Assembly (NCBI GenBank): GCA_014871385.1
Contig: CM026431.1
Location: 13,669,594-13,733,593, forward strand
DNA from: Ceratodon purpureus
Taxonomy: Eukaryota; Streptophyta; Bryopsida; Pseudoditrichales; Ditrichaceae
Length of the DNA stretch: 64,000 nt
Direction of reading: 5' to 3'
Part shown: positions 28,124-39,004 of the stretch, piece after piece
How positions within the stretch are numbered: the first letter of the stretch is position 1
How the letters are laid out: each line of letters opens with the position of its first letter
The notes under the pieces: generated by a model
What the model saw: the letters and a program-made list of their open reading frames with translations, nothing else
The model's database searches: none
Told to the model about the DNA's origin: nothing
Program-made: the position numbers and the translations under genes

Positions 28124-28310
28124 ACCATTTTGCATTTGATACTAGAATCTCATTAAACAAATATTCACAAGCAACAAATGATGAAAATCATGCACATGAA
28201 ATTCTCAAAAATTTATGATTTTTTTGACGTCATGGAACCCTACTCTAAATCTCCAAAAGCTAAAATTTGGCTTCAAAAGCATTTAAAATAAACAACTAAA
28301 CGCCCTAAGG
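28124..28310. repeat. Left copy of a direct repeat flanking a minisatellite element
   Basis: This 187-bp stretch is repeated in the same orientation at 29470-29673. Both begin CCATTTT(T)GC and end CC(C)TAAGG/CCCAAGG. They share long blocks such as GATACTAGAATCTCATTAAA and CATGGAA-CCTACTCTAAAT. They are clearly homologous, with scattered substitutions. Confidence 0.85.
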
Positions 28311-29469
28311 TTTGATAATAGCAACAATAATTGGCTCACATTGAATGGGCTTGATAATCTTGACAATGACTGTCTTTTACTATCAGTGACGCAACATGCT
28401 ATCACTTTTGCATAACAGACATTCAACTTCTAATGTCTACCACATTGGAATTTCAAAGAATTTATACTTCTTCATAACTTCCAAATTCCAATGTGTGAAG
28501 ATAGTAATTATAAGTGACTGGAGGATATTCAAAATAGATGCTATGTCTGCCTTTGCACAATGCGACTTATCACTTATGTCTTCTTTACTGCTAATAAACC
28601 TATCAAATTTCAAAATAGATGTTATGTGTGTTGTTGCTGAAGGCAACTCCTGTCTGCCCTCCCTGAAGGCGGCTCCTTTCATTTTCAATGCTAGTAAACG
28701 TGCAAAATATTCAAAACAGATGCGATGTCTGCCATCCAAATACGGCTCATTTCTTCTTCATTGCTGACAAACTGTCGCTGCAGAAGTCAATGAGTGAGAA
28801 TTTTAAAATAGATGCTATACATGTTGTCGCAAAAGGTAGCTCATGTCTTCTTCACTACTAACAAACTTGTCATATTTCAAAATAGATGCTATGTGTGTTG
28901 TCCCTGAAGGCGGCTCCTATCTTCTTCATAGCTAATAAACACGTGGAGTTTCAAAATAGATGTTATGTCTCCCCTGCTAGAACGTGACTCGTATCTTCTT
29001 CACTGTTAAAAGTCTTCTTCATTGCTAAAAAAACATGTAGAATTTCAAAATAGATGCTATGTGTGCCCTCCCAAAACGCGACCCTTGTCTTCTTCACTCC
29101 TAATAAACATGTGGAGTTTTAAAATAAATGCTATGTCTGCCTTTGCAGAATGCAACTTATGTCTTCTTTACTACTAATAAATAGATGCTATGTCTTATGT
29201 AGTATGTTGCTAAAGGGAGCTCAATGCATGCCTTCTTCATTGCTAATAACCTTGTTGTCTTTTATTCTTGTTTTGAACGTTAAAGATATTAATGAGTGAG
29301 AATGTACACAATAGACAAGGAAAAGATAACCTTTACACATCTCCACAAACTTTCAAATATGACTACTTCTTGAATAATATGTTAACTAATTACAAATATA
29401 ATGCCAAAATGTCCAAAATAATTATAATAACTTAACAGTAATCCTAAATGTCATAATACGCCTATGTAA
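28311..29469 (-). mobile_element. Unclassified repeat element with minisatellite core (copy 1, minus orientation)
   Basis: This interval lies exactly between the two direct repeats. It is the reverse complement of the family seen at 32.7-34.6 and 50.1-51.1 kb. On the minus strand it begins with a TACATAGGCGTATTATGACA region, passes GTGGAGATGTG-AAAGGTTATC and ACATTCTCACTCATT, and then about ten degenerate copies of a unit of roughly 65-75 bp (motifs GCATCTATTTTGAAAT, CACATGTTTATTAGC and GAAGAAGAC). It ends with TTGTTGCTATTATCAA at 28311-28330. Near its end, CACATTGGAATTT and its complement form a 13-bp palindrome arm pair (28440-28496). Coding capacity is not evident. Confidence 0.65.
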
Positions 29470-29673
29470 CCATTTTTGCGTTTGATACTAGAATCTCATT
29501 AAACAAATATTCACAAGCAACAAATATTCACAAGCAACAAATCATCAAAATAATGCACATAAAAGTCTCAAAAAATTATGATTTTTTTGACATCATGGAA
29601 TCCTACTCTAAATCTCCAAAAGCTAAAATTTGGCTTCAAAGGCATTTAAAATAAACAACCAAAGGCCCCAAGG
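29470..29673. repeat. Right copy of the direct repeat flanking the minisatellite element
   Basis: Partner of 28124-28310. It is 17 bp longer because ATTCACAAGCAACAA is duplicated in tandem within it. Confidence 0.85.
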
Positions 29674-29916
29674 CTTTCTCAACCAGAAATCATCATTACT
29701 TATATAGCACCATAGAAAATACACCCTCACCACACACTCATAAACTTCAAATCCACTAATAAAATAATCAAAATTCCTACTCCTCACATCTAATTTAGAT
29801 TTTTGAAATTAAAATTCTTCCAAAACTCTCATAGTAAAAATATATTCAATGTTCAAGTCCACGCATATTAAAACTTCTAATAATAGAATTACAACATACC
29901 TCTTCTCTCTTTTTTC

Positions 29917-29934
29917 CTCTCTCTCTCTCTCTCT
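29917..29934. repeat. (CT)n microsatellite
   Basis: A pyrimidine tract with a pure CT core of about nine units inside a longer CT-rich stretch (29900-29941). Confidence 0.9.
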
Positions 29935-29939
29935 TTTTC

Positions 29940-30760
29940 TCTTTTGAATTGAAGCAGTCTCCTCTCATCACAAAAAGATTCCAAAGGTTTTTGGTGACTT
30001 TTCCTGCCTGGGCGATGCCTGATGAGGCCTCGTACTTCTACTCTTCACAACGAATTTCGCTTCCAAGAAAAAACAAAACAAAAAGATTCCAAAGCATTAC
30101 ACTTGCAGTGACAGTACTCATCCACTCACGCAGAGCATAACTTATTCGATTCAATGCAGTGCCTGAGAAAGGCCCATTAATGAAAGGAATCGAAAAGCAC
30201 GGTGCGGTGGACTTTGGCCCTTCGACGATTCCTTGCGTACAGTCGCACTGTAACAACACAACACAACATTAATATAACAGCAGGGAGAATTCCCTTGGAT
30301 GGCGATCATGAAACAGTTGTGGATAGGGCCAGCACTGCAACTCTGCAACAACTGGGTTGCTGCCTGGCCACTGCCGGCCGTGCGGACGCCTTCGGACTGA
30401 AATCCGGAGGTCCGGAGGTCCGCCTCGCCTCTCCGGCGGAGGGAGCCAGGACTGTAGAGGGAATGATTCGCCGACAAGTTGAAGGTGAGGAGAGGAATAG
30501 GCGGGGGCTGTGTCGACTACTGTATGCCCATCCATGATCCGGATGATCCAGGATCCATGATGCGGCGTCCTTCCTTCCTCTCGGCCAGTTTGGTTCGGCT
30601 ATGTTTAGCCCATTGAATGCATTGAATGCATTCTCCGATGTCTCGGAGACTCGGATCTCCTTTTGGGAGCCTCTGGTGTTGTGGCTTCCGACGGTCGCCG
30701 ACTTCCGGTATCTCTCGCCCAGGTGCGCATCTGCCCTCCTCCACTTTTCAAACCCACCGG
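29940..30760. other. GC-rich island, function unknown
   Basis: Base composition rises sharply compared with both sides. Overlapping open frames exist on both strands (30202-30537 on plus, 30151-30744 on minus) without any recognisable domain, so none is called. Small tandems are visible: GGAGGTCC twice near 30404-30420 and CATTGAATG twice near 30610-30630. The motif AAAAAGATTCCAAAG occurs twice, near 29969 and 30079. It may be a promoter region or a captured gene piece. Confidence 0.4.
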
Positions 30761-31429
30761 AACAATTTTTTTAAATTATTTCTGCTTTGTGTTTGAGGTG
30801 AAGCACCTTTTTGCAGAAAAAAAAAAAAAAACATTTCCGAAATCTTACTTTCTTTTTTTGGTGCCCTCTACTCCTTTTAGAAGAAATTTTCTTCACTTAA
30901 AAAATTCATGTTTAGTGAAAACAAACTCACAAAAAGTACCAAGGAAGTGACCCTCTTTAAAAACATCCTTGCTATACTTTTGGAACCCTAAACCAATAAT
31001 GAGTATACCAATTGACCATTTTAGAATACCTCTAAAATTTATGGTGAGCACTAACCTATCAAAAGTAATTTTTAGATAGTTTTGATTCTTTTTTAGCCAC
31101 TATTTCAAAAGACTGCTTTCATTTGCTTGGATTTCAAGCCCTCATAAAATAACTTAATAGCACGTCTACTTTGCACAAAACTTTTATAAGTTGTAGAAAA
31201 ACAAATTGAGAATCTATATTACAAAAAAAAATAACTGAATTCAATTACATCTTTCCATCACTTTTGTGCAATTTTTGTGAAAAGGCTAAAACTGACATTT
31301 ACATAAGCACATTTTTTGGTCCACTTTATTGCACTCCCCTCCTCCAATGATGTCTAATATTTTCTCTATTTCAAACCTAATACAATTACAACCTTATTGC
31401 CTCTTTCTGGCACATCTAATTGCATTATA
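30761..31429. other. AT-rich spacer
   Basis: No gene, RNA or repeat could be supported here. Confidence 0.5.
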
Positions 31430-32340
31430 AATATAACTAAAAATCTTTAATGTCATAATTTGTGCTCAACCAAAAGTACCAAATTCCAACTATGTCAAAT
31501 ACATTCTCAAAGATTGAATATTATGATAATGGCAATCTATTTTCCTTAATTCAACAAACTTTTATGCACCGTAAAACTTCTTTTATGCCATGATTTGTGC
31601 TTTATTGAAAAATAGAGAAATCTAGTCTAATGTCATAATTTGTACTCCTATACAAACATTGACATCATGCTCATTCTAGGCATATTCTCTGTACTAGAAG
31701 CAAAAATGTCACAACCGCAATGGACATTTTTATTATAATGTCGTAATCTATGCTTCAATCATAAAAGCTGACACTAAATTTTGACGGTTATATCTTCTAT
31801 AAAAAAAACAAGCTTACCATAACTAAGACTGACTTTTTATTGTCTGATGTCATAATCTATACTTTAATCATAAAAATTGGTCGTGAGTCATGTCTGATAT
31901 ATATTCCATGAAAGAAACAAGCGTACCACAATTAAGATCCACTTCTTTTCTAATGTCATAATCTACATTTCAATCATAAGAACTGACGCCGAGTCATTTT
32001 ACATAAAGAATACACATGAAATGACTCGGTGTCAGTTCTTATGATTGAGATGTAGATTGGAATGTGCGGTGTTTCAGATATGTCATCCATAGAAGAAACT
32101 AAGACACGCTTCTTCTTCTTATCAAATGTCAAAATCTATGCTTCAATAAAAAAAATTGACGGCCAGTCATTTCACGTGCATTTCCAAGAAAAAAACAGAG
32201 TGTCACAAGCAATATATTTTTCTTCTCTTTAACATATTTTATAAGATGATAGAATTCTTTAATATCATGGTCTAGGTTTCATATAAATGTACTAAGGTTT
32301 AGTCATTTTAACTATATTTCTTATGACATAAACCTTAGCA
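31430..32340. repeat. Degenerate tandem array, period about 100-130 bp
   Basis: The motif ATGTCATAATCTA/TTTGT, followed by a T/C-rich word and ATCATAA, recurs near 31451, 31584, 31630, 31738, 31849, 31953 and 32126. A GA-GTCAT-TTT block and an AAAGAAACAAGC block recur in the later units. Copies are diverged. A 40-bp inverted repeat is embedded at 31960-32058. Confidence 0.65.
31960..32058. repeat. 40-bp inverted repeat (hairpin), 38/40 matched
   Basis: Left arm 31960-31999 pairs with right arm 32019-32058, with 38 of 40 positions complementary and a 19-nt spacer. The shared word includes CAATCATAAGAACTGAC. One arm is a normal unit of the surrounding tandem array and the other is its inverted copy. 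Confidence 0.95.
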
Positions 32341-32744
32341 ATCATAATCTATTTACTTCCTTTCAATAAATTTAACTAGCAATTGTACAAGAAGATTATA
32401 AATAACTAATTTAGTTACAACAACAAAAGAAATATAGATATTAGATACTAATATATAAATTACATCTCGAGCACTAATTTTATTATAACCATTACCAATA
32501 TTTTTTGAAATCCTTTAACATTTAGTAAATTGGAGTCATATTAGTTCAAAACAAATAAGATTTCAATAAGCCATTACGGTGTTATAATAATGAATCTGTT
32601 GTAGAAATATTTCATCATATTATTCATTAATTTATATATCTTTATATAAATTTTAAAATTTTATTCTAAATAATTTAATTTTCTTTAAATTTACAAATAT
32701 TTAATTTATAAGACAAAAACTTCAAGCTTAGGTTTTTGGATTCA
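32341..32744. other. AT-rich spacer
   Basis: No feature recognised. Confidence 0.5.
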
Positions 32745-33185
32745 CAACATGACCATGATGTGGAAAAGGTATCTTTTCCTTGTTTAATGTGTACATTCTC
32801 ACTTATTAACTTCTCCAACATTCCAAAGAGTAATGACAAACGACAAGTTTATTAGTAGTGAAGAAGACAAGAGTCGCATTTTGAGAGGGCAGACATGGCA
32901 TCTATTTTAAAATTCTACATGTTTTTTAGCACTGAAATGAAAGGAGCCGCCTTCAACGACAGTAAACATAGCATCTATTTTGAAATTTGATAGGTTTGTT
33001 AGCACTGAAGAAGACAAGAGCCGCCTTCCGCGACAACAGACATGGCATCTATTTTCAAATTTTCACTCATTGACTTGTGCAGCAACACGTTTATCAGCAA
33101 TGAAGAAGAAATGAGCCATATTTTTTGATGGCTAACATGGCATCTATTTTAAATATTTTGCACGTTTACTAGCAGTGAAAGTGAA
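32745..33185 (+). repeat. Partial copy of the minisatellite element (copy 2a)
   Basis: It starts with GATGTGGAAAAGGTATC and ACATTCTCACTTATT, followed by four or five tandem units carrying GCATCTATTTT, GTTTATTAGC/GTTTACTAGC, GAAGAAGACAAGAG and GCCGCCTTC. It is truncated at both ends and abuts the fuller copy at 33186. Confidence 0.7.
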
Positions 33186-34600
33186 TTTTGGTACTAAATG
33201 TTTGGAATGGATTCACACCTCTGAATCCATTCCAAATACAATAGAATACATGAGGTAATTTTCTGGTTACATTAGCATATTATGACATTTAGAATTAATG
33301 TTAAGCTGTTATAATTATTTTTGACGTTTTAACTATATTTGAAATTAGTTGACAAGTTACTTTAGATGTGCGTTTTATTTTAGATTTTATGGAGATGTGG
33401 AAAAGATACCTTTTCCTTGTCTGTTGTATCCATTCTTACTCATTGACTTCTGGAGCGACAGGTTTGTCGGCCATAAAGAAGAATGGAGCCGTATTTGAGG
33501 GGGGCGGGCATTCCATCTATTCTGGACGATTTGACAGTATATTTGTAGTTAGCTAGCAAATTACTTTAGAGGTACATCTTGTTTTAGAGATCCTGGACAT
33601 GTGGAAAAGATACAGTTTCCTTGTCTGTTGTGTCCATTCTCACTCATTGACTTCTATAGCAACAAATTTGTCAGCAACGAAGAAGAAATGAGCCAAATTT
33701 TAAGAAGGAGATGGGGCAGACATTGCATCTATTTTGAATATTTTGCACGTTTGCTAGCAATGAAAAAGAAAGCAGATAAGGAGGACAAACATCACATCCT
33801 ATTTTGGACAATTTGACAATATATTTGTAGGTAGCTAACAAATTACTTTAGAGGTATGTCTTATTTATGAGATCCTAGAGATGTGGAAAAGATACCTTTC
33901 CCTTCTCTGATGTGTCCATTCTCATTCATTCACTTCTGCAGCGACATATTTATTGGCAATGAAGAAGAATGGAGCCAAAATTTAGGGGGACAGATATCAC
34001 ATCTATTTTGAATATTTTGCACGTTTACTAGCACTGAATATGAAAGGAGCCGCTTTCTGGAAGGGCAAACATCGCATTTGTTTTGAAATTTCACAGATTT
34101 ATTAGCTGTGAAGAAGACATTTGACTTATTTGGGAGGGCAGACATAACATCTATTTTGAAATTCCACAGCATCTATTTTGAAATTCCACAGCATCTATTT
34201 TGAAATTCCACAACATCTATTTTGAAATTCCACATGTTTATTAGCAATGAAAAGACATATATCGTGTTTTGGAAGGGCAGACATAGCATCTATTTTGAAA
34301 TTCCACAGTTTTGTTAGTAGTGAAGAAGACATGACCACCTTTCTAGAAAGGGAGACATAACGTCTTATTGAATATTCCACAGTTAATTGTTATTTACTAT
34401 CTTGACACATTGGAAATTATAAGGAAGTATTAAATCTTTGAAATTCCAATGTGGTAAACATTAGAAGTTGTATGTCTGTGATGTGGGAATGATGGCATGT
34501 TGTGTCACTAATAATAGAAGACAATCATTGTTAGGATTATCAAGCCTTGTCAATGTGAGTCCATTATTGTTGCTATTATCAAGCCTATTTAATGTTATTT
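33186..34600 (+). mobile_element. Unclassified repeat element with terminal hairpin and minisatellite core (copy 2b)
   Basis: The left end TTTTGGTA-TAAATG is followed by a 15-bp hairpin (33201-33215 with 33222-33236, 6-nt loop). A conserved stretch with GACATTTAGAATTAATG and GATGTGGAAAAGATAC comes next. The middle holds tandem units of roughly 65-75 bp on the GCATCTATTTTGAAAT / GTTTATTAGC / GAAGAAGA theme; near 34150-34235 the 25-bp sub-unit CATCTATTTTGAAATTCCACA repeats almost exactly. The right part (34385-34600) has a CACATTGGAA/TTCCAATGTG palindrome and ends with TTGTTGCTATTATCAA, matching copy 1. The homologous left end at 50121 fixes the left border. Tandem frames exist but the sequence shows no protein family. 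Confidence 0.65.
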
Positions 34601-34645
34601 ATAATAAAATACATGAGTACTTATGTAGCTTAGACTTTAGAAATT

Positions 34646-34803
34646 TGCACATGCAAACTTGAGAACATACACAAAGAAGAAGGATAGTCCAAGTTGGTGT
34701 GAGGAGGAAGGATCGGTGAACAAGGGTAAGGTTAGATATAATACTGTAGCGGAAGGCGAGATGCACGCAGCAAGCGATGAAGAACTCAGGGCTGAGATGA
34801 CGG
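34646..34803. repeat. 158-bp segment duplicated at 47415-47571
   Basis: It is the same strand and about 95% identical to 47415-47571, from TGCACATGCAAACTTGAG to AGATGACGG. The copy here is embedded in AT-rich repeat DNA, while the 47.4-kb copy continues into moderately GC-rich flanks on both sides. That suggests 47.4 kb is the source. Confidence 0.9.
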
Positions 34804-34807
34804 CTTA

Positions 34808-34932
34808 AATTAGATAGGCTTAAATATATCTTTTCTCATGATGTGTTAGTGAAAAATTCAAATTAGATATGCTTAATTATGTCTTTTTCACTAACACATC
34901 ATGAAAAAAGATATATTTAAGCCTATCTAATT
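34808..34932. repeat. 49-bp inverted repeat (hairpin), 48/49 matched
   Basis: Left arm 34808-34856 and right arm 34884-34932 differ at one position and are separated by 27 nt. A third, diverged direct copy of the arm follows at about 34929-34970. It starts 5 bp after the duplicated segment 34646-34803. Confidence 0.97.
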
Positions 34933-35259
34933 AGATATGCTTAAATATGTCCTTTCTCATGATTAATACACTGTGATTTACGTGATCACCCCAATAATTG
35001 AAACTTATGAAGATATTGCTTGAATTCATTGTAATTCACTTTTGTTGTAACAGTGACAAACTCATGATATGACAAAACTAATCAAAATTGCAAACTTTCT
35101 AGATTTGATTACATAAAAAATTTATGGAAGATTATCAAAGACTTATTCCGACATCAAGAAAATAAGGAGGAAATGGTACAAACCATTCAGTGTGGTGGAA
35201 TACAATATCTTTGAAACAACTCCAAATTTTGATAAGAACTTTGCTTTGTGGACTCGAAG

Positions 35260-35540
35260 CAAATATTGATTTGTGAAGTTTTCAAAGAACATATTAAAAA
35301 TCTAAAAATAAAAAATATGCAAGCATTATAAGGTGAAGGACTCAAATAAGTATTAGTTATAATCTAGTCCTTATGTAGAAGGTGGTGATGAAAATATATA
35401 TTAAGCTATTACACAAAATATCCAATTTATACGTACTATAAACATAAAATATTATATAGAATATTTCATGTACATTGTTTAGAAAAATAGACATGATGAA
35501 TAAAGAGTATCATCAATAGTATCTAGCACATACAATATTT
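35260..35540. repeat. Interspersed repeat segment matching 51165-51430
   Basis: Shared blocks include AAAGAACATAT, ATAAGGTGAAGGACT, TATTAGTTATAA-CTAGTC, GTAGAAGGT and GAGTATCAT-AATAGTAT. The homologous piece at 51.2 kb directly follows another copy of the minisatellite element, so both loci probably descend from one larger repeat. Confidence 0.75.
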
Positions 35541-35692
35541 AATGTTTTCTTTTCTAATAAAAAAATTTGAATCCTCAACATGAATTGGGATTTATATAAG
35601 ACAAGCACCTTGGACTTTTCACATAGTGTAAAGAGGGCTTAAGGCTACTTTTAACCTTAGTATAGCAGTAGACCCTAATAAACAATTTGAGC

Positions 35693-37055
35693 CTGGGCGG
35701 TTTACACCATGCTGCTCCTATGGAGATATAAAATCTATAATTGACTCGAACTTGTTCTAGAACTACTTGGTTTATACTACACAAGAAAAAGCAAAGTGAC
35801 CAAAGGAGTTGAGGTCCTCAAAAGGTCTAAAAATACTGAGAATGGATAATGTTGAAGGGTCCCCAAATTTTGCGGTGATAGAGGAAAAAATGGTTCTTCA
35901 ATTGCAAAACAAGGATACCATAGGTAATAAATGCTCTTTTAATAATTTTGACCCCTAAAGCATCATTTCAACAATTTTGGTATGATTTAGGGTCTGGTCA
36001 GGCTCCCTATGAGTCAAATTTTACCGGATGTGGTTCTAATTTTGGCACAACATGGGAAATTTTCAATTTTTCACATCTTTCTAACAAGACCATTCATGCT
36101 TCAAAATTCCTCATACTTTAGGAGATATCTGCATTCAAAATTTGAAAACACTATTTAGGCATGCTGAAATCTGCCCAAAATTGCAGTATATGCTCAAAAT
36201 CTGCCCAAAATTAATTACATCTCAAAAACTTCAAAAATTCACCAAAAAATGAGATTTTACTTTTTTTCAAGTTTTGTTTTTTCTACATGTAAATACAGTT
36301 TGAAGGCATGATCTCACGGCTGGGATTTTCAATCCAATATTTTTCCATATGCCTTTTTTACTATCATAGATCAGCCTTTGCATTTGAATTTCAGCATACC
36401 TCCATGTGAAAAATCAAGTATTTCTTTAGGTTTTGTAGGTCGTATGAGGGAAAACATTCCATGGACGTATTCCTAACTCATCTAGGAACAAGAATTTGAA
36501 GAGCCTCACATCTAGTTTGCTTTTGAAATCGGTTTTTTTTGGCTCACGAAACACTTGAAACCCATTTTGCAACAAGGGAGACAAAAACTTTTCTCTCAAC
36601 TTAAAACGTTGTGATCTCACAAAAAAATAAGGAGTTTGAATCTAATATTTGGGGTACATATACATGTACAAGTAAGGTACTAGATCCTACGGTTATTTTC
36701 CTGAAAATACATCAAAACTTAAAAACTTACACCTTGTATTGAAAGAGTCTAATTTTGAGGGTTTCTGGCAATTTTGAGGCCTTTCAACTTTAGGGGTTAA
36801 ACAATTTTTTTCAAAAGGGAGGGGGGAATTCCGCAATTGCCATAAATAAAAATTATTTTAAAATCATTACACTGGCTTTTTAGTACATATTCATTCTTCC
36901 CGGTCTAAATTCGGTTTATACTTAGTGAGAGGCCCAAGGGCTTCAAAAATTACATTTTTATGAATATGACCATGGATGTATGACCACGAAGTGTAACCAT
37001 GGAATTAATCCATTTTTCTTGGTCATGGCTATTGGTCCATGTTGTAAACCGCCCT
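35693..37055. mobile_element. Inverted-repeat DNA element (GGGCGGTTTACA ends), interrupted
   Basis: The left end GGGCGGTTTACACCATG (from 35694) is inversely repeated at the right end as GGGCGGTTTACAACATG on the other strand (ending near 37053). Interior blocks such as CAAAGGAGTTGAGGTCCTC, AATGTTGAAGG and GTGAGAGGCCCAAGGGCTT recur in the relative at 59711-60240. The element would be about 510 bp but is split by the TTAA element at 35948-36800. No transposase frame is present. The superfamily is not clear; the target duplication could not be read. Confidence 0.7.
35948..36800. mobile_element. TTAA-type inverted-repeat element nested in another element, 853 bp
   Basis: The left end is TTGACCCCTAAAG (35948-35960). 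The right end on the opposite strand is TTAACCCCTAAAG, ending at 36800. The interior, read on the minus strand, is homologous to the elements at 38144 and 51717: a CTTGTTCCTAG-TGAGTTAG block, an AACCGTAGGATCT block and a GTGAGATCACAACGTT block. The host repeat at 59711 has no insertion here, and its DNA reads ATTTTTGAAAT at the same place, consistent with a 4-bp TTRA target. Confidence 0.75.
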
Positions 37056-38143
37056 TGAATGTGCATTGTGGGCACTGCATCGGGACTGTGGCCGAAGAGG
37101 ACGGGCACCTTAACCCTGACTGATTACCTGATTGATGGATTGATGGATGTGATTGCCACGACTAATTGTCATCAGGGAACATGTTGCCATTCTGAGAACT
37201 TCTGACCTCCACTATTGATAAAATGCAAGGCTCACAAGTTCTCCACCTCGCATACCCAGGAGTGATTTTTTTTCTGACCTTGCCGTAGGCTGTGCGGATC
37301 CTGCAGTCTGCAAGTCAATCCATCATGTCTAGCTTTGTCTGACCATGCTCATGCGTTCACAACCCCTGCAAGTCTGCATTAGCATTTCAGAGTGCAGAAT
37401 TAGAGCATCAAATTCAGCACTGTAGGACTACCGTGTGTAAGTTTGTAAGCTTATCCCCTAATGTACAACAGTACTTATTAACATGGACTGCCAAGTTCCT
37501 TGTGAGTCAGTTCCCGTGGAACAGAGCCATGAGGTGAGTCCCGACCCCTTTCAAATCCTGTTGGCTTTGCCGAGTTACAGCTCAGTTTTGATGTACTTAC
37601 ATTCAGAGGAGCCCTGCTTTTGCAGGCATGGAGTATTCCACACTCTACAGAGCTTGCATTGAATCCACCAAGTCTCCATCACAGACCTGCGGCAATTTTA
37701 TATGTTTTTTGTATCTGTGTATTTCATTAATTTTTCCCAGGCCAGACTTTATAATTCTATTACCACTGCAAAAGCACAAAGCAGTCAATTAGCTGGTAGT
37801 AATTTTTTTACTTTCAAATTTTCTTTTTTGTTCATACTTAATAGGGATATCGGCAAAGTTTTAAGAGTTTTCTTTTCAATTTATTTAATTCTATTACCAA
37901 CCAAAAGAAAAAGCAAAAAACAAAGAAACAAAACAAAACAACACAACAACAGATCTTCATTGCAGAGAGTATCATAATTTGAAACCACCCCAGCTGCAAA
38001 GATGTGAAGTGATAATACAAGGGTTTTAGCTATTTAAATGCAACCACTATAGATGATATTATAAAAGTCATTCATGAAATTTTATATACAAAAAACTTAG
38101 CTAAATGTCTAAATTATTTAAAAACAATTTTAAGTTTTCCCTA
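37056..38143. other. Spacer, nothing recognised
   Basis: A modestly GC-richer patch at 37050-37650 has no usable open frame. The rest is AT-rich. Confidence 0.45.
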
Positions 38144-39004
38144 TTAACCCCTAATTGGCAAAGGATGTTTTTGCTCAAAACCGTCACCAAATAGTCCCTT
38201 TTGAAAGCAAGCTAGATAGTGCAAAATTGAAACCAATTTTGGTATTTCCAACAGTAAGATCTTGTATCTAACTTCTATGTCTATGTGCATGTCAAATTTC
38301 ACACTCTCATTCCTTACCATTTGAGAGATCATAACATTCAAAGTTGAAAAAAAAGGTTTTTTTTACCCTGCAAAAAGAGGCACAGCAGTATTTTGGGGTC
38401 CAAAAAAACCATTTTTTTGAGTAGATTTGGATGGCGTTTCTTAAGATTCTTGTTCCTAGGTGAGTTAGGTACATGTCCACAAAATCTCATACCCATGCAA
38501 GGTGTAGAACCTTGAGAAAATCATCAATTTCCACAAGGGGGTATGCTGAAATTCACATACAAAGGCCGTTTTTTTACAATAAAAATAGCATATGAAACAT
38601 TCTTGGATTGAAAATCCAAACGGTGGAAACATGCTCTAGTGGCTCTTCTACATATAGGAGTTTTTATTTTTGGAAAAAAATAAAATCTCGATTTTTGGTG
38701 GAATTTCAAAGTTTCGTCTTTATGCAGATTTGGGCAGTTTTGGGCAATTTTGGGCAGTTTCGGGCAGAAATTGCTGCATTCACAGTGGCTGAGAGCCTGC
38801 CCGTGGAAGGGCGTTTTATGCTCAGAGGAGCATAACTTTTGCTCACTTTATCCAAAAAATAAATAAAAATATATCCCCATAAACTTTTTGAAAAAACCTT
38901 TTCCCACAAAAAAATTCAAAAAATTTCAAGTAAATTTGAATTTTTCGGAACTTGCCCAAATTTCAAAACCGCCCATTCTAGGACTTTGGCCAATTAGGGG
39001 TTAA
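38144..39004. mobile_element. TTAA-bounded inverted-repeat element, 861 bp
   Basis: TTAACCCCTAATTGGC at the left end is matched perfectly (16/16) by the inverted right end at 38989-39004. The homology with the 51717 element is clear: AACAGTAAGATCTTG/AACCGTAAGATCTTA followed by CTAACT, and TACCATTTG-GAGAT-ATAAC-TTCAAAGTT. An internal run of GGGCAGTTTTGGGCAATTTT-like short repeats lies at 38733-38768. No coding frame. Confidence 0.75.

Noticed and set aside
28437..28767. Frames of 100-123 codons on both strands
   Set aside because: They lie inside the degenerate minisatellite element and reflect its repeats.
30151..30744. Overlapping open frames of 75-111 codons on both strands in a GC-rich island
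   Set aside because: No domain, frames on both strands overlap, and length is expected by chance at this base composition.
33201..33236. Hairpin considered as a Helitron 3' end
   Set aside because: Neither strand has a CTRR terminus shortly after the hairpin, and no TC start was found at the other end.
37110..37125. TTAACCCTGACTGATT resembling the left end of a TTAA element
   Set aside because: No inverted partner lies downstream within a plausible distance.
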